NCBI GenBank assembly: GCA_017395555.1
Contig: JAFPUE010000133.1
Span: 1 to 64,000, forward strand
DNA length: 64,000 nt
Source of the DNA: Ruminiclostridium sp.
GTDB lineage: Bacteria > Bacillota > Clostridia > Oscillospirales > Ruminococcaceae
Reading direction: 5' to 3'
Notes under the pieces: model-generated
Told to the model about the DNA's origin: nothing
The model's input: the letters and a program-made list of their open reading frames with translations, nothing else
The model's database searches: none
Made by a program: the position numbers and the translations under genes
In this document: one piece after another, positions 41,012 to 50,700 of the stretch
Layout of the letters: every line of letters starts with the position of its first letter
How positions within the stretch are numbered: position 1 is the first letter of the stretch

Positions 41012-42520
41012 TTATTCTACTCTGCCGGCTCTGCTTTCTTTAAGGATAACGTCGTGGGAGCCGCCTTCGACGATACTTGTCGAGGACACGAGGGTGAGCT
41101 TTGCTTTTTCACGGAATTCCGGTATGGTAAGACTGCCGCAGTTGCACATAGTCGAGCGAACCTTGGAGAGTGTCTGTGTTACATTTGATTTGAGCGAGCC
41201 GGCATACGGAACATAGCTGTCAACACCCTCTTCAAACGAGAGCTTCTTGTCGCCGCCCATATCGTAGCGCTGCCAGTTTCTTGCTCTGTTGGAGCCTTCG
41301 CCCCAGTACTCCTTGACGTATGTACCGTTGAGCATGAGCTTGTTTGTCGGGGACTCGTCAAAGCGTGAGAAATAGCGTCCGAGCATTACGAAATCCGCGC
41401 CCATTGCAAGAGCGAGCGTGATGTGGTAATCCTGAACGATACCGCCGTCGGAGCATACGGGAACGTAAATGCCCGTCTCCTCGAAGTACTTGTCGCGCTC
41501 TGCGCAAACCTCGATAAGCGCGGTAGCCTGTCCTCTGCCTATACCTTTCTGCTCACGGGTGATGCAGATAGAGCCGCCGCCTATGCCTACCTTTATGAAA
41601 TCGGCACCGCAGTCCGCGAGGAAGCGGAAGCCTTCCTTGTCAACAACGTTTCCGGCACCTACCTTTACGCTGTCGCCGTACTTTTCGCGTATCCACTCGA
41701 TCGTGAGCTTCTGCCACTCGCTGAAGCCCTCGGAGCTGTCTATACAGAGCACGTCTGCACCGGCTTCGATGAGTGCGGGAACACGTTCCGCGTAGTCACG
41801 GGTGTTGATGCCCGCGCCGACAACGTAGCGCTTCTGCGCATCAAGCAGCTCGTTCTTGTTCTCCTTGTGGGAATCGTAGTCCTTTCTGAATACGAAGTAG
41901 AGCAGCTTTCCGTCCTTGTCGATGATCGGGAGGGAGTTAAGCTTGTGGTCCCAGATTATATCGTTCGCTTCTTTTAGAGTAGTCTCCGCGGGAGCGGTTA
42001 TGAGCTTGTCAAATGTGGTCATGAAGGTGCTTACCTTCGTGTCCTTTTCCATTCTCGAAACGCGGTAATCCCTGCTTGTTACAACGCCCACGAGCTTTGT
42101 GTCAAGCGTGCCGTCCTCGGTGACCGCCATTGTGGAATGACCGGTCTTTTCCTTGAGCTTGAGCACGTCGGCAAGTGTCATTTCGGGGCTTAAATTGGAG
42201 TCGCTGGTAACATAGCCCGCTTTGTGAGCCTTTACGCGCGCTACCATAGCCGCTTCGTCCTCAACGGTCTGCGAGCCGTATATGAACGATATGCCGCCTT
42301 CCTTTGCGAGCGCGATCGCCATTCTTTCGCCGGAAACGGACTGCATGATAGCCGATACCATAGGTATGTTCATGTTTATTGCGCTTTCCTCGCCCTTCTT
42401 GAACTTAACGACGGGCGTTCTGAGGGAAACGTTTGCGGGGATACACTGTGAGGAAGAATAGCCGGGAATGATAAGATACTCGCCAAAGGTATGCGCGGGT
42501 TCCGAATAAATAAATGCCAT
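41012..42520 (-). CDS. guaB: Inosine-5'-monophosphate dehydrogenase
   Basis: The 502-residue enzyme oxidises IMP to XMP with NAD+, the first step of GMP synthesis. It has the TIM-barrel start ([21 protein letters not shown]), two CBS domains inserted at about 95-215, the [12 protein letters not shown] strand and a catalytic loop with cysteine in [19 protein letters not shown]. It continues with SDGGIVQD and [13 protein letters not shown]. The loop ([11 protein letters not shown]) is the variant seen in a subset of Clostridial enzymes rather than the common GPGSICTTR. It has a consensus promoter and AAAGGAG upstream. Confidence 0.95.
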   Translation of the reverse strand: MAFIYSEPAHTFGEYLIIPGYSSSQCIPANVSLRTPVVKFKKGEESAINMNIPMVSAIMQSVSGERMAIALAKEGGISFIYGSQTVEDEAAMVARVKAHKAGYVTSDSNLSPEMTLADVLKLKEKTGHSTMAVTEDGTLDTKLVGVVTSRDYRVSRMEKDTKVSTFMTTFDKLITAPAETTLKEANDIIWDHKLNSLPIIDKDGKLLYFVFRKDYDSHKENKNELLDAQKRYVVGAGINTRDYAERVPALIEAGADVLCIDSSEGFSEWQKLTIEWIREKYGDSVKVGAGNVVDKEGFRFLADCGADFIKVGIGGGSICITREQKGIGRGQATALIEVCAERDKYFEETGIYVPVCSDGGIVQDYHITLALAMGADFVMLGRYFSRFDESPTNKLMLNGTYVKEYWGEGSNRARNWQRYDMGGDKKLSFEEGVDSYVPYAGSLKSNVTQTLSKVRSTMCNCGSLTIPEFREKAKLTLVSSTSIVEGGSHDVILKESRAGRVE

Positions 42521-42557
42521 GTCACATTCTCCTTTTCATATAAAAATCTTACATTAT

Positions 42558-42586
42558 ATTATAAACCTTTACCGACATAAAGTCAA
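42558..42586 (-). promoter_or_regulatory. Promoter of guaB
   Basis: Minus strand: TTGACT (42586-42581) and TATAAT (42563-42558) with a 17-base spacer; a second overlapping TATAAT follows at 42553. Confidence 0.85.
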
Positions 42587-42709
42587 CCTTTTTTTGAAAT
42601 TTTGACATCCTTTTAATACTTATCCCCGGTAAACCTGTATATCTCCCGCCGCTTTTCATACTTTCCTGCAAATTTTGCAATCATAGGCATTAAAAATTGC
42701 ATTTTGCTA

Positions 42710-42738
42710 TTGATTTTCATAAAGATATGTAGTATAAT
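42710..42738 (+). promoter_or_regulatory. Promoter of the RpiR-family regulator
   Basis: TTGATT (42710-42715) and TATAAT (42733-42738) with a 17-base spacer, 66 bases before ATG 42804. The two divergent promoters share the gap from 42521. Confidence 0.8.
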
Positions 42739-42803
42739 AATCCAGTAAGTGTGCATTTTGCAGGAGCACACACCATTCTTGCAAAACCGGGAGGAGCATA
42801 AAA

Positions 42804-43670
42804 ATGCAGTCAAACCTTATTGCGGATATCGAAAAAAGAATGCCCGAATTTTCAAAAAGTCAGAAATACATCGCGAGTTATATCACGCAGCACTATGAGA
42901 AAGCCGCGTTCATGACGGCAGCAAAGCTCGGCGCGGCAGTCGGAGTAAGCGAGAGTACCGTTGTACGTTTCGCGGATGAAATGGGCTTCGACGGCTACCC
43001 GGAGATGCAGAAGGCACTCCAGAGCTACGGCAGGAACCGTCTCACTACCTTACAGCGCCTTGATATCTCGGCGGACAGGCTGAGCGGCGGGAATATGCTC
43101 AAAAGCGTTATGACGCAGGATATCGAGCGCATACGCTACACCATGGAACACATCTCGGAGGAGAGCTTTGAAGCTGCGTTGAACAAGATAATACACGCCC
43201 GCAGCATCTACATCTTCGGCGCTATGAGCAGCGATATCCTCGCACGCTTTCTCGGCAGCTATCTGAGCCTTTCGTGCAGCAGCGTCGTTCACGTTCAGCC
43301 CATAAACTCCAGCGGAATACTGCAGCAGCTCATCCGTCTCGGCAGGGAAGACGTATTCATCTCTATCTCTTTCCCGCGCTATTTCAAGAACACCCTCACC
43401 GCCACCGCCTACGCCAAAGAGTGCGGTGCGGATATCATCGCCATAACCGACTCGGAGGCATCACCGCTTGCGGAATATGCCGATCAGCTCCTGCTTGCGA
43501 GAAGCGATATCATAAGCTACGCGGACAGCCTTGCGGCACCGCTCAGCGTTATCAACGCGCTTGTCGCCGAAGTCGGAATGAAGAACAGCGCCCGCCTCGA
43601 ACAGACGCTCACCAAGCTCGAAGAGCTCTGGGAAAAGAACGAAGCCTACAAGAAAGACGACGACAAATGA
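42804..43670 (+). CDS. MurR/RpiR-family transcriptional regulator
   Basis: The 288-residue protein has an RpiR-type helix-turn-helix at about 1-80 (FSKSQKYIASYI, MTAAKLGAAVGVSESTVVRF). A SIS sugar-phosphate-binding domain at about 120-260 follows (IYIFGAMSSDILARFL, VFISISFPRYFKNTL). Such proteins repress sugar catabolic genes until bound by a phosphosugar. The next gene overlaps its stop (ATGA), but that gene is a hydrolase, not an obvious sugar pathway gene, so the target is unclear. GGGAGGAGC precedes the ATG. Confidence 0.93.
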   Translation: MQSNLIADIEKRMPEFSKSQKYIASYITQHYEKAAFMTAAKLGAAVGVSESTVVRFADEMGFDGYPEMQKALQSYGRNRLTTLQRLDISADRLSGGNMLKSVMTQDIERIRYTMEHISEESFEAALNKIIHARSIYIFGAMSSDILARFLGSYLSLSCSSVVHVQPINSSGILQQLIRLGREDVFISISFPRYFKNTLTATAYAKECGADIIAITDSEASPLAEYADQLLLARSDIISYADSLAAPLSVINALVAEVGMKNSARLEQTLTKLEELWEKNEAYKKDDDK

Positions 43671-45013
43671 GAGCATTGTTTTTACCGTTGGATATAGCCG
43701 TGCTTATCGCGCTCCCGGCTCTGAGCCTGCTTGCGGGTACGGGCGCGATACCGGTATTCGGTGCGGTTGCGGGAATGGGCGCTCTGCTGATACTGTTCCT
43801 GCTTATGAACGTATTTCCGGGAATTTACCGCAACGTCACTCTGCGTGTGCAGGTGCTCGCGGGCGGCTGCGATCTGCTTATAGCGTTCCTTGTCTCGTTC
43901 AATGCCGAGACCGCGCTGCTGATATACCGCCTTGTGACCGCCGAGACCTTTGAGGACGCGGGTCTGTGGACATCCGTCGCGGTATATGCCATAACCGCCG
44001 TCATAGCGGACAGCATATGCTTCTGGAACGGCATAATCCGCACCTACCTCACCTCGTACCAGCTCGGCATCAAGACCCGCGTTCTCGCGGCGCTGTTCGG
44101 GCTTGTACCCGTAGTGAACATCGTGTTCCTTATCATCATTATCGTGAAAACACGCGGTGAAGTCGTTTATGAGACGAAATACGAAGCCCGCGAAAAGCCG
44201 CTCGCCGAGAACAAAGTCTGCGCGACGAAATACCCGATACTGCTCGTACACGGTGTATTCTTCCGGGACAGCAAGGTGCTGAACTACTGGGGGCGCGTTC
44301 CTGCGGCACTCGAACGCTGCGGAGCTGTAATACGCTACGGCAACCAGCAGTCCGCGCTTTCCGTTGCCGACAGCGCAAAGGAGCTTGCCGAGCGCATAAA
44401 AGCCGTTACGGAGGAGCTCGGCTGCGAGAAGCTCAACGTTATCGCCCACTCAAAGGGAGGGCTGGATTCGAGATACGCAATATCCAAGCTCGGCGCGGAC
44501 AAGTACGTTGCTTCGCTTACTACGATAAACACACCCCACCGCGGCTGTGTGTTCGTTGAGCGGCTGTACGACTCGTTCTCGGAGAAGAACCGCCTGAGAA
44601 TGGCAAAAGCCTACAACGCCGCCGCACGCAAGATCGGCGACAAGGAGCCCGATTTCCTGTCCGCAGTCGCAGACCTGCGCGAGAGCGCCTGTGCGCGCTT
44701 CAATGAAGAGATTTCCGATTCGCCGGACGTATTCTACCGCAGCATAGGCTCCGCCGCAAAGTACGCCGGGAGCGGCAGATTCCCGCTCAACGTTTCCGTT
44801 CCGTTCGTTCGCAAGACCGACGGCGAGAACGACGGGCTTGTTTCCGTCACATCAATGGAATGGGGCAGCAGCTTTCAGGTCCTGCGCGTTCCGGGGATCC
44901 GCGGCATAAGCCACGCCGACATGATAGACCTCAACCGCGAGGATATCCGGGATTTCGATGTCCGCGGCTTCTACATCGGCCTTGTCAGCGAGCTTCGAGC
45001 AGCTGGATTTTGA
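43667..45013 (+). CDS. Membrane-anchored lipase-like alpha/beta hydrolase
   Basis: The 448-residue product starts with about five hydrophobic helices (residues 1-160), then an alpha/beta-hydrolase domain. YPILLVHGVFFRD carries the oxyanion HG, and IAHSKGGLDSRYA carries the nucleophile Ser in an A-H-S-K-G elbow, as in bacterial triacylglycerol lipases. TTINTPHRG follows; a late Asp (RKTDGENDGLVS) and ISHADMIDL His could complete the triad. It may act on a lipid or ester at the membrane. ATG 43667 overlaps the regulator stop; the coding frame is open far upstream but that part has no ribosome site. Confidence 0.85.
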   Translation: MRALFLPLDIAVLIALPALSLLAGTGAIPVFGAVAGMGALLILFLLMNVFPGIYRNVTLRVQVLAGGCDLLIAFLVSFNAETALLIYRLVTAETFEDAGLWTSVAVYAITAVIADSICFWNGIIRTYLTSYQLGIKTRVLAALFGLVPVVNIVFLIIIIVKTRGEVVYETKYEAREKPLAENKVCATKYPILLVHGVFFRDSKVLNYWGRVPAALERCGAVIRYGNQQSALSVADSAKELAERIKAVTEELGCEKLNVIAHSKGGLDSRYAISKLGADKYVASLTTINTPHRGCVFVERLYDSFSEKNRLRMAKAYNAAARKIGDKEPDFLSAVADLRESACARFNEEISDSPDVFYRSIGSAAKYAGSGRFPLNVSVPFVRKTDGENDGLVSVTSMEWGSSFQVLRVPGIRGISHADMIDLNREDIRDFDVRGFYIGLVSELRAAGF

Positions 45014-45084
45014 TAATTGATAATTGACAATTGATAATTGATAATTGTGGAGTCCGCTTCGCGGACAAATTTGAATCGTGACGG
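45012..45084. repeat. Variable-stem hairpin repeat, copy E
   Basis: TGATAATTGATAATTGACAA-type units precede TTGTGGA, stem GTCCGC-TTC-GCGGAC (45052-45066) and AAATTTGAATCGTGACGG (GAATCGTGACGG at 45073-45084). It starts at the hydrolase stop codon. Confidence 0.8.
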
Positions 45085-45120
45085 GATTTCCCGGCTCTGT
45101 CTATATTATGAAATAATACC

Positions 45121-45156
45121 GCTCCCGTGCGCAGGAAAAGCCGCGGGAGTTTTTTT
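45121..45156 (+). terminator. Rho-independent terminator
   Basis: CTCCCG (45122-45127) pairs with CGGGAG (45144-45149) within a GC-rich hairpin, followed by seven T. It ends the RpiR-hydrolase transcript. Confidence 0.8.
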
Positions 45157-45196
45157 GCCGTCTATACCGTATTTTGTACCGCTTGTGTGCGTTTTG

Positions 45197-45225
45197 TTGA
45201 AATTCCCACTATATTATACTATAAT
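45197..45225 (+). promoter_or_regulatory. Promoter of the two-receiver response regulator
   Basis: TTGAAA (45197-45202) and TATAAT (45220-45225) with a 17-base spacer. Confidence 0.8.
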
Positions 45226-45329
45226 TATCCGGGATACGGTATGCGGCATATACGCCGTTTTTCGGGAATAAGCGGAAAAACTATAAAATGCCGTCTTCCG
45301 TAATAACAAAAACGCTGTTGAGGTAAAAT

Positions 45330-46133
45330 ATGACATTCAAGATACTGCTTACCGGCAAGAACCGAAAGATCATAGCGTCGGATATATCAAAGCACATCGA
45401 GGACGAGATAGGCTGCGAGACCCTCGGCTGCCAGCCGCTCAAAAGCGAGCTTATGAACACGGTAATCTCCGAGAGACCGCGCGTCATAATAATACTGCTC
45501 AATGACGAAAGCCCCGGAGAGGTCAAGCTGTATGACATTCTCCGCGATCACGCGAGGGTGCATAACATCGCCGTGATCGTCATTGCGAACGAGGAGGACA
45601 AAAGGAACTTCATGTTCCATACCGGACTTGAAAAAATGATGTTCCTCCCGCGTCAATTCTCCCTGACAGCCCTGTGCGACAAGCTCGCGGAGCTTAAAAC
45701 GGAGCTCGCCGAGGAAGAGGATATGTCGTATTTTGACGTTTATGAGAAGCCCCCGCAGCGCGAATTCCCCCGCAGACACATTCTCGCGGTGGACGACGAT
45801 ATCACACAGCTTGAAACGGAAAAGGAAATGCTGAAGGATTTCTTCGAGGTGACCGTGCTGAATAACGGAAAATATGTCATCCGCGCGCTGGAAAAGCTAA
45901 AGGTCGATCTCATACTGCTCGATTATATCATGCCGAAGGTATCCGGCTATGAGGTGCTGAGCATGATAAAAAGCGATCCCCGGTTCGCCGATATCCCCGT
46001 TATTTTCCTCACGGGCGTTTCCGAGAAGGAGATAGTCACAAAGACGATCAACGATTTCAAGCCGCAGGGATATCTGCTCAAGCCCGCCTCCAAGCCGGAA
46101 ATGATAGCCAAGATAGTGGAGGTGCTCGGATAA
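45330..46133 (+). CDS. Response regulator with two receiver-like domains
   Basis: The 267-residue protein has a C-terminal canonical receiver (about 148-265): AVDDDITQ (acidic pair), ILLDYIMPK (phospho-acceptor Asp), FLTGVSE (T/S) and YLLKPAS (Lys). The N-terminal 120 residues have the same strand rhythm (FKILLTGKNRKI, VIIILLNDESPG, IAVIVIANEED, MMFLPRQF) but no D-D pair and no clear phospho-Asp, so it looks like a pseudo-receiver. No output domain is present. GAGGTAAAA precedes the ATG. No histidine kinase is adjacent. Confidence 0.88.
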   Translation: MTFKILLTGKNRKIIASDISKHIEDEIGCETLGCQPLKSELMNTVISERPRVIIILLNDESPGEVKLYDILRDHARVHNIAVIVIANEEDKRNFMFHTGLEKMMFLPRQFSLTALCDKLAELKTELAEEEDMSYFDVYEKPPQREFPRRHILAVDDDITQLETEKEMLKDFFEVTVLNNGKYVIRALEKLKVDLILLDYIMPKVSGYEVLSMIKSDPRFADIPVIFLTGVSEKEIVTKTINDFKPQGYLLKPASKPEMIAKIVEVLG

Positions 46134-46179
46134 GCGCCTGCCGTTCATGCCGCATTTTCCGCCGTTTGTGCCAAAACCC

Positions 46180-46208
46180 TTGATTTTTCACCGCTTTTTG
46201 GCTATAAT
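46180..46208 (+). promoter_or_regulatory. Promoter of the LytTR cluster
   Basis: TTGATT (46180-46185) and TATAAT (46203-46208) with a 17-base spacer. Confidence 0.8.
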
Positions 46209-46294
46209 TACATAGTGGAATTATATATTAAAGCGTAAGATGTGAGAATTGTACAGCACGGCGTTTCGGATAAGCCGTGAAAACGGGGGTAAAT

Positions 46295-46465
46295 ATGAGC
46301 AAAACTATCGACGAACTCGTAAAGGAAGTGCTCGCGGACGAAAAGCTCTGCAAGGAGCTCGAAGCGGACATGAGCGAGCCGCAGCGCATAATCTCGTTCC
46401 TGAAAGAACACGGCTGCGACGCGAATGTCAACGACTTTATCGCGCGGCTCGATACATACAATTGA
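46295..46465 (+). CDS. Small protein, possibly Nif11-like
   Basis: A 56-residue acidic, helical protein. The layout (DELVKEVLADEKLCKELEAD, then ISFLKEHGCDANVNDFIARL) resembles Nif11-type peptides, some of which are leaders of ribosomally made natural products. There is no double-glycine cleavage site or core peptide, so a free-standing regulator is just as likely. GGGGGT precedes ATG 46295. It leads the LytTR operon. Confidence 0.6.
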   Translation: MSKTIDELVKEVLADEKLCKELEADMSEPQRIISFLKEHGCDANVNDFIARLDTYN

Positions 46466-46493
46466 GAGACTCTCGGCTGCAACGGACAGGAAA

Positions 46494-46694
46494 ATGAACA
46501 GAAATACAGACAATATCACCACGGTATGCCCGCTGTTCGTATGCCGGATATGTCACACAAAAACGGGTCACCCGCACCAGAAATGGTGTACTCTGCCCGA
46601 GGAGGACATTCCGGAATGTGAAAGCTGTTTGTACCGGAATACCGCAAACGGAAAATGTACTCACCCATATAAAAAAGGCGGTATCGTGAAATGA
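46494..46694 (+). CDS. Small cysteine-rich protein
   Basis: A 66-residue protein with seven cysteines (CPLFVCRIC, WC, CESC, KC), which suggests a small metal-binding or redox domain. Family unknown to me. AGGA lies before ATG 46494, and its end overlaps the LytTR gene by 4 bases (ATGA), so it is translationally coupled to it. Confidence 0.6.
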   Translation: MNRNTDNITTVCPLFVCRICHTKTGHPHQKWCTLPEEDIPECESCLYRNTANGKCTHPYKKGGIVK

Positions 46695-47149
46695 AGAAGA
46701 TAAACTTAAGATTCGAGCGCGACGAAACGCTCGGAGACATTGATATAATAGTACGCTCGGCAGAGGAGGACAGCGAGGTAAAAGCCCTCATGGACAGGAT
46801 ATCCTCCTCGGAAAGCGAGCTCGTCGCAGCCACGGACGGCAGCGGAACACTCAATATGATACCGGCGGCGGAGATAATACTCCTGTCGGTAAACGGCAAA
46901 CAGGTCAGCATAATCACCGAAAACAACAGATTTACCGCGCGTCAGTCCCTCGGCAGCATAGAAAGCAGCCTTGACCCCGCACGCTTCGTCCGCATTTCAC
47001 GCTACGAGATAGTAAATCTCTCAAAGGTGATAAAGTATGACTTCACTCTCGCCGGTACGCTCCGTATAGAGCTTGCCGGAGGTATGGAAACATGGGCGTC
47101 GCGCAGATGCATACCGCAGATACGCAGACGGCTCGCGGGAAAGGAGTGA
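46691..47149 (+). CDS. LytTR-domain transcriptional regulator
   Basis: The 152-residue product has a short N-terminal part and a LytTR DNA-binding domain (about 55-150): IPAAEIILLSVNGKQVSI, FTARQSLGSIESSL, then FVRISRYEIVNLSKVI and RRLAGKE. It is the one-domain type usually encoded beside a DUF3021 membrane protein, exactly as here, and often autoregulates that pair. It starts within the end of the preceding gene. Confidence 0.92.
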   Translation: MKKINLRFERDETLGDIDIIVRSAEEDSEVKALMDRISSSESELVAATDGSGTLNMIPAAEIILLSVNGKQVSIITENNRFTARQSLGSIESSLDPARFVRISRYEIVNLSKVIKYDFTLAGTLRIELAGGMETWASRRCIPQIRRRLAGKE

Positions 47150-47154
47150 CCGGA

Positions 47155-47622
47155 ATGCTGAAAAGAACTTTAAAACGCGGCATTATCGGCGCACTTATCG
47201 GAACGAACGCGGGTCTGATAATATCATGCCTTTCCGTGATAGCTTCAAGCGGCGGCGGCTCGATAATCTCACCGCGGATAATGGCGATGTGCGGAGACGA
47301 AGCTCACGCCCTGCTGCTGACGCTCCTGCTGTCGGGGATAATGGGATTTATCGACTGCGCCGGAATGTCATTCTATGAAATGGAAAACTGGAGCCTGTTC
47401 CGGATAATGGCATCACATCTGGTGCTTATATTCGCGGCATTTGTCCCGGTGGCATTCTTCCTCGGGTGGGTGGAAACACCGCTCGAACTGCTGATAGTCA
47501 GCATACCGATGCTCATAAGCTATTTTATAGTATATGTGATAATGTGCGCGATATATAAAAAGCAGGTAAAGGAACTCAACGAGATGCAGGAAAAAGCAAT
47601 GCAGGAGCGCAAAAGCGCCTGA
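47155..47622 (+). CDS. DUF3021-type membrane protein
   Basis: A 155-residue protein with four membrane helices (about 8-26, 44-64, 75-95, 110-130) and a charged C-terminal tail. It follows the LytTR gene by 5 bases, the standard LytTR-DUF3021 pairing, in which the membrane protein probably controls the regulator. AAAGGAG lies 9 bases before ATG 47155. The frame is open further upstream, but this ATG matches the ribosome site. Confidence 0.85.
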   Translation: MLKRTLKRGIIGALIGTNAGLIISCLSVIASSGGGSIISPRIMAMCGDEAHALLLTLLLSGIMGFIDCAGMSFYEMENWSLFRIMASHLVLIFAAFVPVAFFLGWVETPLELLIVSIPMLISYFIVYVIMCAIYKKQVKELNEMQEKAMQERKSA

Positions 47623-47726
47623 CATAAAAGGATATTCACCGAAAGGAGGATATATTTTCGCCCCGGCAGGAAGCCGGATAAACACGATCATCTTTAGATG
47701 AAATATATGGTAAGGAAGGTTTGAAA

Positions 47727-50700
47727 ATGAAGCAAAAATCTTTAGGGAAACGAATATTGGCTGTATTATTAGCCGTATTCATGGTATTCACGGTATTGCC
47801 GGTGCAAGCGTTCGCGTTTAATCCGGACAATTACAAGGCAACCATTCAAAATGTTAAAATCGGCGCTCCTATAACAGGCTCCGACGGCAGAAAGTATCTG
47901 CCCGCTACCGTAACTTTTACGGCTTCGGAAGATCTTGGCGATCAAAACGCCATTTTTTTCCTTGAAGGCTATCTGAAAACAAAACTTGCAAGCGGAAAAT
48001 CCTCTGAAGGCATAAACGGTCTCGGGATGACACTTATTGGACCGTTAAAGCCTGACGCACTTGACGGCGCAGGTTCCAATGCATTTTCATGGTCATTCAG
48101 CGGCGGTTCTGGAATGGGCATACTGAAATACAACCTGCCGCTTCTTAATCCCGGTGAAACACAGACAGTCGAGCAAAGCCCGTATACCGGACAGATGGAA
48201 GTTAACGCTCTTACTGTCGGTGATAAGGTAACGCTCACAATAGAATCGGTTTTTAATACTTCATATATTCCCGCGGATCCCGTTACTTCAAAAGGATTCA
48301 CTTTCACTATTGAAGGCGAAAGCAATTACCCTAAGAATATTACTAAAAGTGAAGATGACGACCCCAACACATGGAAAACCAAGTTCAACAGCACAAACCA
48401 TTGGCAGGAATGTGTTGAAGGTCCGAAGAAGGGCGAGAAGCAGAACAATGAACCCCACTCTCTGTCCTCCGAAGAAATGGCTCTCAACGTGAATATGCCC
48501 GTTGATTTTGACCTGTCAAAGCCGTTGAGCTCCGAAAACACGCCTTATCTCACGAACGATAGCGGCGCTATGCAGTTTAAATTCAGCGGAAGCGGATTTA
48601 CATCTCAGTTCGGCGGTGCCGAAGGCGAGACTACCACTCAGAAGTTCTATATGTCCAATTTTGCACCCGTTACGGGAGCTTATGAGGAAATGACGGCTTT
48701 AAACGGTAAGGTCTGCTCGGACTGCAAATACGTTCAGATAACCGGATACAGGCAGGCTGTAGCTTTCTATGACGAATCGATACCGGAAATCGCCTTACAA
48801 TTGGAAGCTGCAATAGACAAGCCCGTAACAACAGCAGGTCAGAAGATAAAACTTACCGTCAAGATCAAGAAATCGGCATCAGCTCCCAGTGTGAAATTGA
48901 TGTTAAGAGGTAAAGACGGGGCTGTTAATGCAAAGCTCATATCGGAATCGGTAAAGGAAGCCGAGTTGAATGCTTCCGTTATCGAAGAACCTAATCTTGC
49001 GGTTGCGGAACCCGACGAATACTCCATAGTTGAGATCGAGCAGGAATGGGAATACACTATGCCCGCAAGCAATGTCACTGTCTCGATAGAGAGAGAGAAA
49101 ACCGCTGTACTGCACTATGACGCAAACGGCGGTACGGGTACAGCTCCCGCAGATCAGACCGTAGTTGTCGGCAAGAGCGTGACGATCGACGATGCCGAGC
49201 TCAAAAAGGAAGACTTCAACTTCATTTACTGGAACACAAAGGCTGACGGAAGCGGCGATACATACTACGCAGGCGATACGATCACCCTTGACGCCGACAC
49301 TACGCTTTTCGCGCAGTACGGCGGTATGATAATGATCGAGCTCCCGCCCGTTTATATAAGCAGCATCGCCAAGCCGTTCAGACTTGTTGAATTAGGCGGC
49401 GACTATGAAAACGCTTATATTGCTTACATACCCTACGGCGCAAGCACGGCGGACGCAAAGGCAGCCCTTGACGGCATAAAGCTCAATCTTCCCGCGGCGT
49501 ATAAGGATAAGCTCAGGGTCTCTTCGTGGTTATATTACTACGACAATGATACACAGAACGAGCTCCCTGCGACTATGACCTACAATACCATTTATGCCTT
49601 GCCGATGTTTGCTCTGACCGGTACATTCAAGGTAGGAGAAACTATCAACATTCCTGCGATGTACGAGCAGGTCTATGTGGCTTATTGGGGAGCAGACTGG
49701 GATCTTGAAGACGACTCATGGGTATTCACACTTTTCGAGGGCGATTATGAGCTCGGCTATGAAGGTGTTATCCCCGCGACCGAAGATACCCCGGAGTGCT
49801 TCAGCTTCTCTCTTACCCCCTTGAACGACGAAGGCGAGCACGACGATGAAGAAGACACGGCGGAGCTTTATCTCGCGACAAACGGAGCAGACACGGATCC
49901 CATAGGCGTTAAGTGCATAGGCGGCACGGGCTCATACGACGATCCGTATCTCTTTGCACCGGTATTCGCGATTCCCGTTGAAAGCATCAGATTTACTGCG
50001 GTAGCTCCCACCGTTGTTGTGGGCAGCAAGGCGACTCTGACTATCACAACAGATCCCGCAGACGCAACCACGGACGACTTTGTATGGAGCTCCGACGACG
50101 AGTCGATAGCTACCGTTGACAAGGGCGTTGTTACAGGTAAGAAGCCCGGAACAACAACGATCACCGTTACAGGCAAGAACGAGCTCGGTGAAGATGTTTC
50201 GGCTACAGTTACACTGACTGTTTCCACCTCCGGCGGCGCCAAGCCTACTCCTTCACCTTCCGGCGGCAGCAGCAGCACCGGTACCTCCGGCGGCAGCTCG
50301 TCCTCCGGCAGCGTTTCCGGCACAAAGGACGAGAGCGGCAATGTTGATGTTACATTAAACGACAACAACAGCCTCACTCTCTCGTGGAAGAGACCGCAGG
50401 GTACATCTTCGACAGTGGTTTACGCTAAGAAGACCGGCGAGAAGAAGTTCTCGGTACTCGCAAAGACCACCAAGAACAAGCTCAGCATACTTAACGTAAA
50501 GAACAACACAACATACGAGTTCAAGCTCGCGTTCATCTCCGGCGGAGTTGAGGACGACTTGGGCGGAAAGTACAACGCAAAGATTAATGTTTACTACAAG
50601 CCCGCTCCCAAGGCTACAACTGGCGACGGTACGGTTGTTCTGAAGTGGAAGGCTGTCAAGGGCGCTACGAAGTACAGAGTATGCGTACTCGACGGCAAGA

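Noticed and set aside
43274..43666. Upstream extension of the hydrolase reading frame
   Set aside because: It is open but overlaps the RpiR coding region in another frame, lacks a ribosome site and encodes arginine/histidine-rich sequence; the hydrolase starts at 43667.
47639..47660. AAAGGAGGATATA before 47660 as a ribosome site of an extra gene
   Set aside because: No start codon with a meaningful frame follows at the right distance.
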